From the NCBI GenBank assembly GCA_002423145.1, contig DIUU01000005.1, positions 1-64,000 of the forward strand: DNA of 64,000 nucleotides, read 5' to 3'. This stretch comes from Acholeplasmataceae bacterium UBA6150. Its GTDB lineage: Bacteria; Bacillota_I; Bacilli_A; Acholeplasmatales; UBA5453. Made by a program: the position numbers and the translations under genes. Position 1 is the first letter of the stretch. Each line of letters begins with the position of its first letter. A model generated the notes under the pieces. That model ran no database searches, was not told the origin of the DNA, and worked only from the letters and a program-made list of their open reading frames with translations. Shown piece by piece: positions 26,802 through 35,255 of this stretch.

Positions 26802-29552
26802 TTACTCCTTCCAATCATCTTCTTCATCGAAGAGTGATAATTTTTTAATTTGGATTTTTTTAGACTTGATCGACTCTTTTTCCACTGATTTTTCAGGGTT
26901 CTTTGTCGGTTCAACTGGTGTTTCCACTTTGGTGTCCACTTTATTGTCTACTTTTGGTGAAGCAGTTGTTTTTGTTGGTTCTGTTTTTATGACTTCATTC
27001 ATGACAACTTTGGTTTCAGCTGCTGGTTTTGGTTTAGATACTTTTGCTGGTTTTGCCTTCTGAACAGACTCACCGGTTTCGATGATATCTTCATCGTTGG
27101 TTTCATTGTCCGCATTTTCAATCGTGATGAACAATGACTTACCATAGGTTGCGAAGTCAACACAAGCTTTGCCGTATTCAGCACTGCCTTTAAAGTCTTC
27201 AACCTTCAATTGTAATGAACCTAATTTCGCAGTCACTAAAACAGATACATTTTCCTTGATTTGTTCGTGTGACAGACGTGAAACGTCACGAATATGGTGT
27301 GGATTACGTTTTTTCATAGCGAACAATTGAATGGGTGTTTTTAAACGTTTAGAAAGTGGTATGTTATTGACTTTTTCACGTTTTAAATTTCCCAATGATG
27401 TCAATATGACGATATCATCCGATGATTTCGCATAAATTGCTTTGACGACTTTATCATCACCCACCAGTGGCAATGATTTGATTCCACTGGCTTGTGTGCC
27501 ATAAATCGGTACATCACTAGAAGCGAATCTAAGTGCGTATGCTTGTTTTGTAAAGACAATGATGTTGTGTTTCGGACCTAATTCAACCGATGTCAACTCA
27601 TCATTATCTTCGACTTTCATTGCACGAATTGGTTTGGTATATCGTGAAACATTAAAATCAGACAACTTGGTTTGCTTAATTTGACCTGATTCTGTAATCA
27701 ACAATAACGATTGATCCTCATCAAAGTTAGTGATGCATAAAATCTTGATGATGAATTCATTCTTTTCGATTGGAATAATATTATTGATGTATGAACCCAA
27801 ATCTTTCCATTTGGTTTCTTCAATTTCATAAACTGGCATATATAGATAATTACCCAGTGTTGTAAACATTAATAATGTATCTTTAGTCGAAACCTCTTGG
27901 TCAAACAACATCCCGTCTTGTTCCTTAAGTCCTGGTTGTTTGGATGCGACATAACTACGTAGATTAGAGCGTTTAATGTATCCATCTTTGGTAACACCAA
28001 CGCGAACCCGTTCGTCAGAAACCAAATCGGATTTCTCAATTTTAATCGCTGATATTTCTTCTTCAATCTGTGTTTTTCTTTCCGTACCTACTTTGGTAGA
28101 AACTTCCTTTAATTCTTTTTTAATGACAGATAAAAGCACTTGTTCATCCGATAATACTTTGGTTAGCCACTCAATCTTTTCAGACAATTCATTGGATTCT
28201 TTAATGAGGGCGTCGATATCGGTTGAACTCAAGCGGTATAGTTGTAAGGTGACAATGGCTTCGGCTTGTAACTCCGTAAATCCAAAGGCTGCCATGATGT
28301 TTTCTTTAGAATTTTGTTTATTTTTGGATTGTCTAATGATGCGGACCACTTCATCCACAACATCCACCATCTTAATCAAACCATTGACAATGTGAAGCCG
28401 TTTTTCAGCCTTGTCTAACTCATAATTGGAACGGTTTGTGATGACTTCCTTTTGGTGGTTAATATAGGCATCGAGAATTTCAAGTACACCCATTTGAACC
28501 GGTCTTTGATGGTGAATTGCTACCATATTGTAATTATAGGTAATTTGAAGATCGGTATTTTTCAATAGGTATGCCAAACAAATATCCGGGTTAGAATCGC
28601 GTTTTAATTCAATTGAGATTCTCAATCCTTCGCGGTCAGATTCATCTCTAACTTCTTGAATATCTTCTAATTTCTTATCGATACGTAACATATCGATGGA
28701 TTTAACTAATTCGGATTTATTGACTTCAAATGGTATTTCCGACACGACTATACGAACTTGGTCTTTGTTGAAAGGCTCAAAAAATGTTCTCGAACGAATG
28801 ATGACTTTACCAGCACCTGTTTCAAAAGCTTGACGTATGCCTTCTTTGCCTTGAACAATGGCTCCGGTAGGAAAATCCGGACCTTGAACGATTTTTAATA
28901 TTCGCTCTACAGTTAAATCCGGTTTATCGATGCGCTCAATGGTCGCTTTAATGATTTCTTTTAAGTTATGAGGTGGAATTTTGGTTGCGTAACCTGAGGA
29001 TATACCATTGGCACCATTGACCAAAAGGTTTGGAAATTTTGCTGGTAATACGGTAGGTTCTAGTTCTTCATCATCAAAGTTTGGAATGAATGGTACAGTT
29101 CTTTTATCAATATCTGCAATTAGAAATTCGGCTTCTTTGGATAATCTGGCTTCAGTGTAACGCATCGCTGCGGCTGAGTCACCATCGATTGACCCATTGT
29201 TCCCGTGCATATCAATTAAACAAACACCCATCTTAAAGTTTTGGCTCATACGAACCATCGCTTCGTAGATCGAAGAGTCGCCATGTGGGTGGTATTTCCC
29301 CATGACTTCACCGGCAATACGGGCAGATTTTTTATAGGGTTTATCGTTAAACATACCCATTTTATACATGGCAAAAAGGATGCGTCTTTGAACTGGTTTG
29401 AGTCCATCTCTCGCATCAGGTAAGGCTCTATCTTGGATGATGTATTTGGAATATCGTCCAAAACGTTCACCAACGATGTCTTCTAAACGTTCGCTGGTAA
29501 TTTTTTCTTCAATAAATGTATCAATGGCTTGGGAGACTGGTTTTTTACTCAT
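26802..29552 (-). CDS. parC: DNA topoisomerase IV subunit A
   Basis: 916 residues from the ATG at 29552 (AAGGAGG upstream). Cleaves and rejoins DNA for decatenation, as ParC2-ParE2. Breakage-reunion domain: QDRALPDARDGLKPVQRRIL, the quinolone-determining region around KYHPHGDSSIYEAMVRM, and catalytic Tyr in AAMRYTEARL. C-terminal beta-pinwheel repeats follow. Beyond residue about 810 is an unusual tail of some 105 residues, rich in Lys, Pro, Thr and Glu, ending in a KKIQIKKLSLFDEEDDW-type stretch. Overlaps parE by 8 bases. Confidence 0.95.
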   Translation of the reverse strand: MSKKPVSQAIDTFIEEKITSERLEDIVGERFGRYSKYIIQDRALPDARDGLKPVQRRILFAMYKMGMFNDKPYKKSARIAGEVMGKYHPHGDSSIYEAMVRMSQNFKMGVCLIDMHGNNGSIDGDSAAAMRYTEARLSKEAEFLIADIDKRTVPFIPNFDDEELEPTVLPAKFPNLLVNGANGISSGYATKIPPHNLKEIIKATIERIDKPDLTVERILKIVQGPDFPTGAIVQGKEGIRQAFETGAGKVIIRSRTFFEPFNKDQVRIVVSEIPFEVNKSELVKSIDMLRIDKKLEDIQEVRDESDREGLRISIELKRDSNPDICLAYLLKNTDLQITYNYNMVAIHHQRPVQMGVLEILDAYINHQKEVITNRSNYELDKAEKRLHIVNGLIKMVDVVDEVVRIIRQSKNKQNSKENIMAAFGFTELQAEAIVTLQLYRLSSTDIDALIKESNELSEKIEWLTKVLSDEQVLLSVIKKELKEVSTKVGTERKTQIEEEISAIKIEKSDLVSDERVRVGVTKDGYIKRSNLRSYVASKQPGLKEQDGMLFDQEVSTKDTLLMFTTLGNYLYMPVYEIEETKWKDLGSYINNIIPIEKNEFIIKILCITNFDEDQSLLLITESGQIKQTKLSDFNVSRYTKPIRAMKVEDNDELTSVELGPKHNIIVFTKQAYALRFASSDVPIYGTQASGIKSLPLVGDDKVVKAIYAKSSDDIVILTSLGNLKREKVNNIPLSKRLKTPIQLFAMKKRNPHHIRDVSRLSHEQIKENVSVLVTAKLGSLQLKVEDFKGSAEYGKACVDFATYGKSLFITIENADNETNDEDIIETGESVQKAKPAKVSKPKPAAETKVVMNEVIKTEPTKTTASPKVDNKVDTKVETPVEPTKNPEKSVEKESIKSKKIQIKKLSLFDEEDDWKE

Positions 29553-31503
29553 AATCTGCCTCCTTAATCTGATAATCGTCATCATCAATGAATTCGACGT
29601 TGTGTTCAATCCATTCACGACGTGGGCCTACTTGATCACCCATCAAAATCGATACACGTTTTTCGGCTTCACCAACATCATCGATTTTCACTTGAATCAA
29701 TGTGCGTGTTTTTGGATCCATGGTGGTTTCCCACAATTGATCAAAATTCATTTCACCTAACCCTTTGTATCGTTGGATGGATGTGTTTCCATTTTGTGTG
29801 AGTTTTTTAAGTTCAATGTCATTCCATGCATAGTTTGAAAGTACTTTAGACCCTTTTTTCTGAGTCACTTTATAAAGGGGTGGTAATGCTATATATAACT
29901 TACCAGCTTCAACCAATGGCTTCATATATCTAAAAAAGAATGTGATTAATAGCACTTGGATATGTGCCCCATCGGTGTCAGCATCTGTCATGATAATGAC
30001 TTTGTTATAGTTGCATTTGGAAACATCAAAATCGGCACCAAAATCCGCACCAATGGTATGGATGATGGTATTGATTTCTTCATTTTTAAGTATCGCATCC
30101 ACGGTCGCCTTTTCTGTATTAATGACTTTACCGCGTAGTGGTAAAATGGCTTGAAAACGACGGTCACGGCCTTGTTTTGCAGATCCACCCGCAGAGTCAC
30201 CTTCGACTAAAAACAGTTCATTCTTGGTTTTATCTTTACCCTGAGCAGGGGTTAATTTCCCAGATAAGGAAACTTCTTTTTTATTTTTCTTTTTATCGCT
30301 TCTGGCTTCGTCTCTGGCTTTTCTCGCTGCTTCACGCGCTTTAAACGCATCGAATGCACGCTTGATTAAGCCCATCGAAAAAGTCATGTTTTCTTCTAGA
30401 TAATACGTTAGTTTATCGTAAATGACGGATTCCATGGCATTTCTTGCTTCCGGAGAACCTAATTTCGACTTGGTTTGACCTTCAAATTCCAAGAATGCTT
30501 CTGGAATGCGCACTGAAATAACCGCTGTCATTCCCTCACGAATATCGACACCATCTAGGTTTTGATCTTTTTCTTTTAAAATGCCGTATTTACGAGCATA
30601 ATCATTGATTGCTCTAGTACTTGCACTCTTAAATCCAGTTTCATGGGTACCACCATCTCTGGTGCGTACGTTATTGACGAATGAAATCAAAGTTTCGCTG
30701 TATTGATTTGTAAATTGGAAAGCCGTTTCAACTTCTATTGCATTATTTTTATTGATAGTATACACGCCCATCAAATCTTTGACAGGGTGATGCTCTTGTT
30801 TGCCTTTATTGAGATACTCAACGTACTCTGAAATACCACGTTCGTATTGGAATGTGTCATTTTGTCCTGTACGTTCATCGGATAATGTGATTTTTAAATT
30901 ACGAATAAGAAATGCACTCTCACGAAGGCGGTCTTTAATCGTATCATAGCTATATAGTGTGGTTGAAAAAACCTTTGGATCTGGTTTAAACCATACAGAG
31001 GTACCTGTACGACGGGTTTTACCAAGCTCAATCAGTGGTGAAATGACTTTTCCACCTTCTGTAAAACGTTGTTGCATAATGAGGCCATCACGATAAATCG
31101 TCACTTCCAAAAATGTGGATAACGCATTGACTACTGAAGCACCAACCCCATGTAATCCGCCTGAAACTTTATATCCACCTTCAGAACCGAATTTTCCCCC
31201 TGCATGTAAAACAGTAAAAATGATTTCCGTCGTCGGTCTGCCAGATTTATGCATCTTATATGGCAACCCGCGACCAAAATCATTGATCACGATACTATTA
31301 TCATTTTTAATTGTGACGTTGATCTCAGACCCATAACCAGATAGGGCTTCGTCGATAGAATTATCGACAATTTCCCAGACCAAATGATGTAAACCCCGTG
31401 TATCGGTCGAACCAATATACATCCCAGGGCGCTTACGAACTGCATCTAGTCCTTCTAGTATCTGGATCGAGTCCTCTGAATATGTCTTCTTCAACTCTTC
31501 CAT
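29545..31503 (-). CDS. parE: DNA topoisomerase IV subunit B
   Basis: 652 residues. GHKL ATPase domain with LEGLDAVRKRPGMYIG, EIVDNSIDEA and GGLHGVGASVVNALS; TOPRIM with LVEGDSAGGSAKQGRDR and MTDADTDGAHI; C-terminal RYKGLGEMN. The ATG at 31503 is chosen, with AAGGAC 9 bases upstream; a frame from 31527 would start at or before the likely transcript start. ParE versus GyrB is judged from its pairing with this parC. First gene of the operon parE-parC-kinase-Fic-like. Confidence 0.94.
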   Translation of the reverse strand: MEELKKTYSEDSIQILEGLDAVRKRPGMYIGSTDTRGLHHLVWEIVDNSIDEALSGYGSEINVTIKNDNSIVINDFGRGLPYKMHKSGRPTTEIIFTVLHAGGKFGSEGGYKVSGGLHGVGASVVNALSTFLEVTIYRDGLIMQQRFTEGGKVISPLIELGKTRRTGTSVWFKPDPKVFSTTLYSYDTIKDRLRESAFLIRNLKITLSDERTGQNDTFQYERGISEYVEYLNKGKQEHHPVKDLMGVYTINKNNAIEVETAFQFTNQYSETLISFVNNVRTRDGGTHETGFKSASTRAINDYARKYGILKEKDQNLDGVDIREGMTAVISVRIPEAFLEFEGQTKSKLGSPEARNAMESVIYDKLTYYLEENMTFSMGLIKRAFDAFKAREAARKARDEARSDKKKNKKEVSLSGKLTPAQGKDKTKNELFLVEGDSAGGSAKQGRDRRFQAILPLRGKVINTEKATVDAILKNEEINTIIHTIGADFGADFDVSKCNYNKVIIMTDADTDGAHIQVLLITFFFRYMKPLVEAGKLYIALPPLYKVTQKKGSKVLSNYAWNDIELKKLTQNGNTSIQRYKGLGEMNFDQLWETTMDPKTRTLIQVKIDDVGEAEKRVSILMGDQVGPRREWIEHNVEFIDDDDYQIKEADYE

Positions 31504-31527
31504 TAAATCAGTCCTTACTTTACACAT

Positions 31528-31557
31528 ATTATACCAAATTTTAAAACGTTTTCACAA
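31528..31557 (-). promoter_or_regulatory. Promoter of parE operon with cre-like spacer
   Basis: Minus strand TTGTGA (31557-31552), 18 bases, TATAAT (31533-31528). The spacer and part of the -35 contain TTAAAACGTTTTCA (31541-31554, plus strand), 13 of 14 to the cre consensus. A LacI-family protein bound there would block this promoter. Confidence 0.6.
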
Positions 31558-31595
31558 TGAAAATATAGTCATTTTTGATAAATGCACTATTTTAT

Positions 31596-31622
31596 TTGGA
31601 ATTTCAAAATATATGATATAAT
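31596..31622 (+). promoter_or_regulatory. Promoter of plsY
   Basis: TATAAT at 31617-31622 with a weak TTGGAA at 31596-31601 (15-base spacing), 22 bases before the ATG. Divergent from the parE promoter about 60 bases away. Confidence 0.5.
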
Positions 31623-31644
31623 AATGACATTACGAGGTGAAAAG

Positions 31645-32316
31645 ATGGGCTTTATCGCAATACAAATCGGTTTGATTTTATTCGCTTATCTGATTGGTTC
31701 AATACCGAATGGACTATGGATTGGCAAAGTTTTCTTAAAAATCGACTTAAGAGAACATGGTTCAAAAAATATAGGGGCTTCCAATGCCCTTAGAGTGATG
31801 GGATTGAAGTTGGGCATACTGACTTTCGCACTCGATGCACTAAAAGGTGCACTCCCAATCATTATTGTTAGAATTCTAAAAACAACCATTGAATTGACGA
31901 CGAATATCGTCATATTTGATCAACCATATGATTATGAAATCATCTTTGGCGTGGTCGCAGTCATTGGTCACACCTTCCCTTTATTTAATCATTTTAAAGG
32001 CGGGAAAGCGGTGGCTTCTTCAGCGGGCATTGTGTTATCCTTAACACCAATTGCAGGCATTTTGTGTATTCTAACGTATATCATCGTTGTTATCTTGACT
32101 AAGTACGCTTCTTTAGGGTCAACATTTGCAGCATTAACAGTCTTTGTTGCTGCACTTATTGAATTCTGGTTAAGAGATATTTTACTTGAACAATTGTTTG
32201 TGTTAATCGTATACACATTAATGATTCTATTTATATTTTATCGTCACCGAGAAAACTACAAGCGTTTATTAAAAGGCACTGAAAATAAGATGTCGTTTAC
32301 TAAGAAAAAAGCGTAG
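31645..32316 (+). CDS. plsY: Acyl-phosphate glycerol-3-phosphate acyltransferase
   Basis: 223-residue multi-pass membrane enzyme that makes lysophosphatidate from acyl-phosphate, the first step of phospholipid synthesis. PlsY motifs: GSIPNGLWIGK, GSKNIGASNALRVMG and GHTFPLFNHFKGGKAVASSAG. The start at 31645 follows GAGGTGAAAAG; an upstream in-frame ATG would precede the promoter. Commonly found divergent from parE in Firmicutes, as here. Confidence 0.95.
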   Translation: MGFIAIQIGLILFAYLIGSIPNGLWIGKVFLKIDLREHGSKNIGASNALRVMGLKLGILTFALDALKGALPIIIVRILKTTIELTTNIVIFDQPYDYEIIFGVVAVIGHTFPLFNHFKGGKAVASSAGIVLSLTPIAGILCILTYIIVVILTKYASLGSTFAALTVFVAALIEFWLRDILLEQLFVLIVYTLMILFIFYRHRENYKRLLKGTENKMSFTKKKA

Positions 32317-32322
32317 TCCACT

Positions 32323-32350
32323 AACCCTTCTTGATTGAAGGGTTTTTATT
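32323..32350 (+). terminator. Terminator of plsY
   Basis: AACCCTTC (32323-32330) / GAAGGGTT (32337-32344), loop TTGATT, then a T-rich tail. Confidence 0.88.
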
Positions 32351-32390
32351 TTGTTAGAATCATGTTATCCTTGTGTTAGGAAGTGATGAC

Positions 32391-33197
32391 ATGTTATTAA
32401 AATCCATTGAATTTATGCAAACCGAGGAAACTGGTTATCCCTATGATTTACCTTTTTTCGGTCATACTTTAACTTTAACCTCACCCATCACGATATTGGT
32501 CGGTGAAAATGGGGCAGGTAAATCTTCGTTGCTCAAATTGTTGAATGATGAGATTAAACTTTATCGTATCGATGCCAGCGGATCACAGACCAAGAAAAAT
32601 CAAAAAACACTCAAGTCAACACTACATTTACCAAATATCCAATATGTGAGAACCAAACCCAAAGGATTTTACTTCAGCTCGGAAGATTTCACCACCTACA
32701 TCCAAAGTTTGGAACATAATAAGCAAGATGCTTACCAAGCACTCGAAGAAATAAAAAAAGAGTATGCCAATAAATCCGATTTTTCGAAATCATTGGCTCG
32801 CATGCCACACATGCGCACCCTGCATGACATCGATCAAATGTATCAGAAGGATTTATTGACATCCTCACATGGTGAAGCATACTTGGATTTTTTCAAATCT
32901 CGTTTGAGAACTCAAGAACTCTATTTGCTTGATGAACCTGAAACCCCATTATCGATTCAAAATCAAATCACAATGCTATCCCTACTCGATGAAGCTGTTT
33001 CGCGTGGCAATCAGTTCATCATCGCCACCCACTCGCCCATTTTGATGTCTATTCCTGGTGCAACCATCTATGAAATCAGTCTCGATGGCGTTCGATCCAT
33101 TGAATACGATGACATCGCATCGGTTCGATTACTCAAACACTTTTTGAACCACAAAGAGCAATTTTTTAAACACTTATACGAAAAAAAGTCCGAATAG
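32391..33197 (+). CDS. Small AAA-type ATPase, ABC-like, function unknown
   Basis: 268 residues. Walker A GENGAGKSSLLKLL (about 34-47), Walker B LYLLDEPETPLS (about 181-192), switch His in FIIATHSPILMS. Similar in outline to COG3910-type predicted ATPases, related to the ATPase domain of OLD/RecF-like proteins. No transmembrane partner or nuclease neighbour is visible. The ATG at 32391 has AGGAAGTGATG upstream. Its stop codon lies in the loop of a bidirectional terminator. Confidence 0.78.
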   Translation: MLLKSIEFMQTEETGYPYDLPFFGHTLTLTSPITILVGENGAGKSSLLKLLNDEIKLYRIDASGSQTKKNQKTLKSTLHLPNIQYVRTKPKGFYFSSEDFTTYIQSLEHNKQDAYQALEEIKKEYANKSDFSKSLARMPHMRTLHDIDQMYQKDLLTSSHGEAYLDFFKSRLRTQELYLLDEPETPLSIQNQITMLSLLDEAVSRGNQFIIATHSPILMSIPGATIYEISLDGVRSIEYDDIASVRLLKHFLNHKEQFFKHLYEKKSE

Positions 33198-33205
33198 GAC
33201 TTTTT
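33182..33205 (+). terminator. Bidirectional terminator
   Basis: AAAAAGTCC (33182-33190) / GGACTTTTT (33196-33204), loop GAATA. Works for the ATPase gene on plus and the membrane protein on minus; both genes end in or at it. Confidence 0.85.
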
Positions 33206-34086
33206 CATTCTGGGTCAGCTTCAATGATGGCTTTGGTTTCATCCAACCATATTTTAGCAAATTTATTATTTGAAATGACGATTGGCATTGCTAAAACATA
33301 TAAAAACGGTAGTATCAAATAATAATCGAGTGATAACTTAAATACATCGATGATGGCTGTTAATAAACCAATCGATAAAATAAGTATGAAAATCGCGATA
33401 AAATTCCACAGAAACCGTTTCTTAGGGATATGGGCTTTCAATCGATAATGAAGATTGAACACATGTCTGTAGGTAAATGCAGAAATCAATATAGCTGCGA
33501 TCGCACCTAATCCTAAAAGGATACCTGCAACCACATGATGGTATTTTAAAATAGCTAAAACAGAAATGACTGCGAATATTTCGATGATGCCAGCCATCAA
33601 CAACTGTATCAATGTTCTTGAATAATGGATGGCTTTTAAATATTTTTCCTGAATTAACGCACTCTTTTTAGGGTGCTTTTGTGTTTCTTCAATGAGTTTA
33701 ATGTATGAGGATTCAGGTTCTTTCGTTTGTTCTAGTAATTTTTCATAGTCTTTATACATAAACCACTCAACCAATATGTCTGCGACAAATAACGGAATCG
33801 TGATGAGGTTGAATAAGAAATAGCCTTGGGTTTCCAAGCCGCTCGCTCTTAAAACAACGAATATGATGGATATTTTTAATAGGAAATCAATGAGTGTGTA
33901 TCGCTTTAAATCCTTAAATGATTCAGAGAAACCAAATAAAGTCAGTATAACTGGCACAATCATCGTAAAAATCCAGAACGGGTGGATGGATTCAAGGCCA
34001 TCGGAATGGATCTGGTAATTTAAGAACAAAACGTTCATGTAAGATAAGATGGAAAGTGCAATCAATAATCGTAAATATGTTTTCAT
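33205..34086 (-). CDS. Unknown integral membrane protein, about eight helices
   Basis: 293 residues, family not recognised. Hydrophobic segments near residues 5-25, 38-55, 65-82, 88-108, 165-190, 190-215, 232-255 and 258-278, with a charged cytoplasmic loop (about 112-160) between helices 4 and 5. No signal or catalytic motif seen. No clear ribosome site beyond GAGGTTAAACAG (weak GAGG). It faces the ATPase gene tail to tail, so the two are probably not co-expressed. Confidence 0.65.
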   Translation of the reverse strand: MKTYLRLLIALSILSYMNVLFLNYQIHSDGLESIHPFWIFTMIVPVILTLFGFSESFKDLKRYTLIDFLLKISIIFVVLRASGLETQGYFLFNLITIPLFVADILVEWFMYKDYEKLLEQTKEPESSYIKLIEETQKHPKKSALIQEKYLKAIHYSRTLIQLLMAGIIEIFAVISVLAILKYHHVVAGILLGLGAIAAILISAFTYRHVFNLHYRLKAHIPKKRFLWNFIAIFILILSIGLLTAIIDVFKLSLDYYLILPFLYVLAMPIVISNNKFAKIWLDETKAIIEADPE

Positions 34087-34112
34087 CTGTTTAACCTCAA
34101 TTTCTATTCTAC

Positions 34113-34143
34113 CATAAAAAATAAAAAGGTGTTTTAGACACCT
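34113..34143 (-). terminator. Terminator of the YneF-like gene
   Basis: AGGTGT (34127-34132) / ACACCT (34138-34143). On the minus strand followed by TTTTTATTTTTT. Confidence 0.88.
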
Positions 34144-34144
34144 A

Positions 34145-34366
34145 TTATTTTACTTGATTCATTGAATTTAATACTTGACGAACTTGCTTTTCAGAAGGGG
34201 TTCTTCCCATTTGACGCATCATCTCGCGAATCATACGTTCATTGACAGGTGGGTTCTTTTTGAGGTAGTTTTTAAACCAAGCTCTTGCAATAAAGAAACC
34301 TGCTGCGCCACCAACCAATAGACTACCTAGTCCAGTCAATAAATACCATAGCCATTCTAATCCCAT
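34145..34366 (-). CDS. YneF-like (UPF0154) small membrane protein
   Basis: 73 residues. One N-terminal membrane helix (about 7-29, with GGAAGFFIARAWF) followed by a short basic cytoplasmic tail carrying NERMIREMMRQMGRTPSEKQ, which is the conserved core of the YneF/UPF0154 family of Firmicutes and Mollicutes. Function unknown in the family. Preceded by AAGGAG. Monocistronic. Confidence 0.88.
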   Translation of the reverse strand: MGLEWLWYLLTGLGSLLVGGAAGFFIARAWFKNYLKKNPPVNERMIREMMRQMGRTPSEKQVRQVLNSMNQVK

Positions 34367-34454
34367 TAAAAAATCACTCCTTCAATAACAATAATATCAT
34401 ACTAAATAGAACCCATAAAAGCAAGTCAAAAACCGAAATAACATAAATTACGGG

Positions 34455-34483
34455 TTTACATTTTGCTTGACATATAATAAAAT
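34455..34483 (+). promoter_or_regulatory. Promoter of the ferredoxin gene
   Basis: TTTACA (34455-34460), 17 bases, TAAAAT (34478-34483), about 20 bases before the ATG. A TTGACA at 34467-34472 has no -10 at a usable distance that would leave room for the ribosome site. Confidence 0.55.
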
Positions 34484-34504
34484 AAGGTATAAGGAGTGAT
34501 GATT

Positions 34505-34672
34505 ATGCCAAGATGGATAGATGATAGCTGTATCGCTTGCGGTAGCTGCCAATCAGTATGCCCTGTAGATTGCATTTCTGAAGGCGACATTTACGTGATT
34601 GATGAATCCGTATGTATCGATTGTGGGGCTTGCCAAGAAGTTTGCCCAGTAGGAGCAATTTCAGAACGCTAA
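34505..34672 (+). CDS. 2[4Fe-4S] ferredoxin, clostridial type
   Basis: A 55-residue gene. Two cluster motifs: Cys9-x2-Cys12-x2-Cys15-x3-Cys19-Pro and Cys37-x2-Cys40-x2-Cys43-x3-Cys47-Pro, plus one extra Cys23. AAGGAG site 9 bases before the ATG, own promoter and strong terminator. Small low-potential electron carrier, probably serving pyruvate:ferredoxin oxidoreductase or a similar enzyme encoded elsewhere. Codon use and signals fit a highly expressed gene. Confidence 0.95.
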   Translation: MPRWIDDSCIACGSCQSVCPVDCISEGDIYVIDESVCIDCGACQEVCPVGAISER

Positions 34673-34681
34673 AAAGAAAAC

Positions 34682-34707
34682 GCACTCGCGAGAGTGCCTT
34701 TTTTTTT
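34682..34707 (+). terminator. Terminator of the ferredoxin gene
   Basis: GCACTC (34682-34687), GCGA loop, GAGTGC (34692-34697), then nine T. Confidence 0.93.
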
Positions 34708-34709
34708 GT

Positions 34710-35255
34710 TTATTGGAGCTTATTTTCATATATACCAATGCGTTTTATGCCATGGACGCGGTCTTTGATTAAATCTAGTCCGTCGATGGTGGGACACGCA
34801 TTGTTTTTTTCTATTTCAATCATGATTTTACCACCCTTTTTTAAAACAGGCATGACTTGGTTCAAAATGGGTTCGATGTCTAACGCATAGGGTGGGTCTA
34901 GAAATATATAATCGAAATTAATCTGATTTTTTTGATAGTACTTTATCGCTTCAATGTAATTCAATTGAGTGATAATCGCACCGGTTTGTAGGTTTTGCTC
35001 ATTCATTTTTAGTGACTTGACAGCAAGCGAATTGAAATCATTCAAATAGAGTTGAGATGCGCCTCTTGAATAGGCTTCAAAACCATAAGCGCCAGAACCT
35101 GCAAATAAATCGAGTACGGTACCTTCCACATGAAATAACATGTTGAATACAGCACCACGAATGACTGCAGCTGTCTCACGTGTCTCATCACTTAAACTGA
35201 TGAGGGTTTTACCTTTGAGAGACCCTGCTATTATTTTTAATTTGACTTGTTTCAT
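34710..35255 (-). CDS. rsmD: 16S rRNA (guanine966-N2)-methyltransferase
   Basis: 181 residues. Class I SAM-dependent methyltransferase: start KIIAGSLKGK, SAM site VLDLFAGSGAYGFEA, catalytic motif IFLDPPYAL. Modifies 16S rRNA in the small subunit head. Overlaps the upstream Fic-like gene by 4 bases, so the pair is co-translated. Confidence 0.95.
   Translation of the reverse strand: MKQVKLKIIAGSLKGKTLISLSDETRETAAVIRGAVFNMLFHVEGTVLDLFAGSGAYGFEAYSRGASQLYLNDFNSLAVKSLKMNEQNLQTGAIITQLNYIEAIKYYQKNQINFDYIFLDPPYALDIEPILNQVMPVLKKGGKIMIEIEKNNACPTIDGLDLIKDRVHGIKRIGIYENKLQ

Noticed and set aside
27976..28395. 139-codon open frame opposite parC
   Set aside because: Antisense to the conserved ParC core; Ser/Thr-rich composition is that of a shadow frame.
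34467..34472. TTGACA before the ferredoxin gene as -35
   Set aside because: The only -10 at a workable distance overlaps the ribosome site; TTTACA with TAAAAT 17 bases apart is more plausible.
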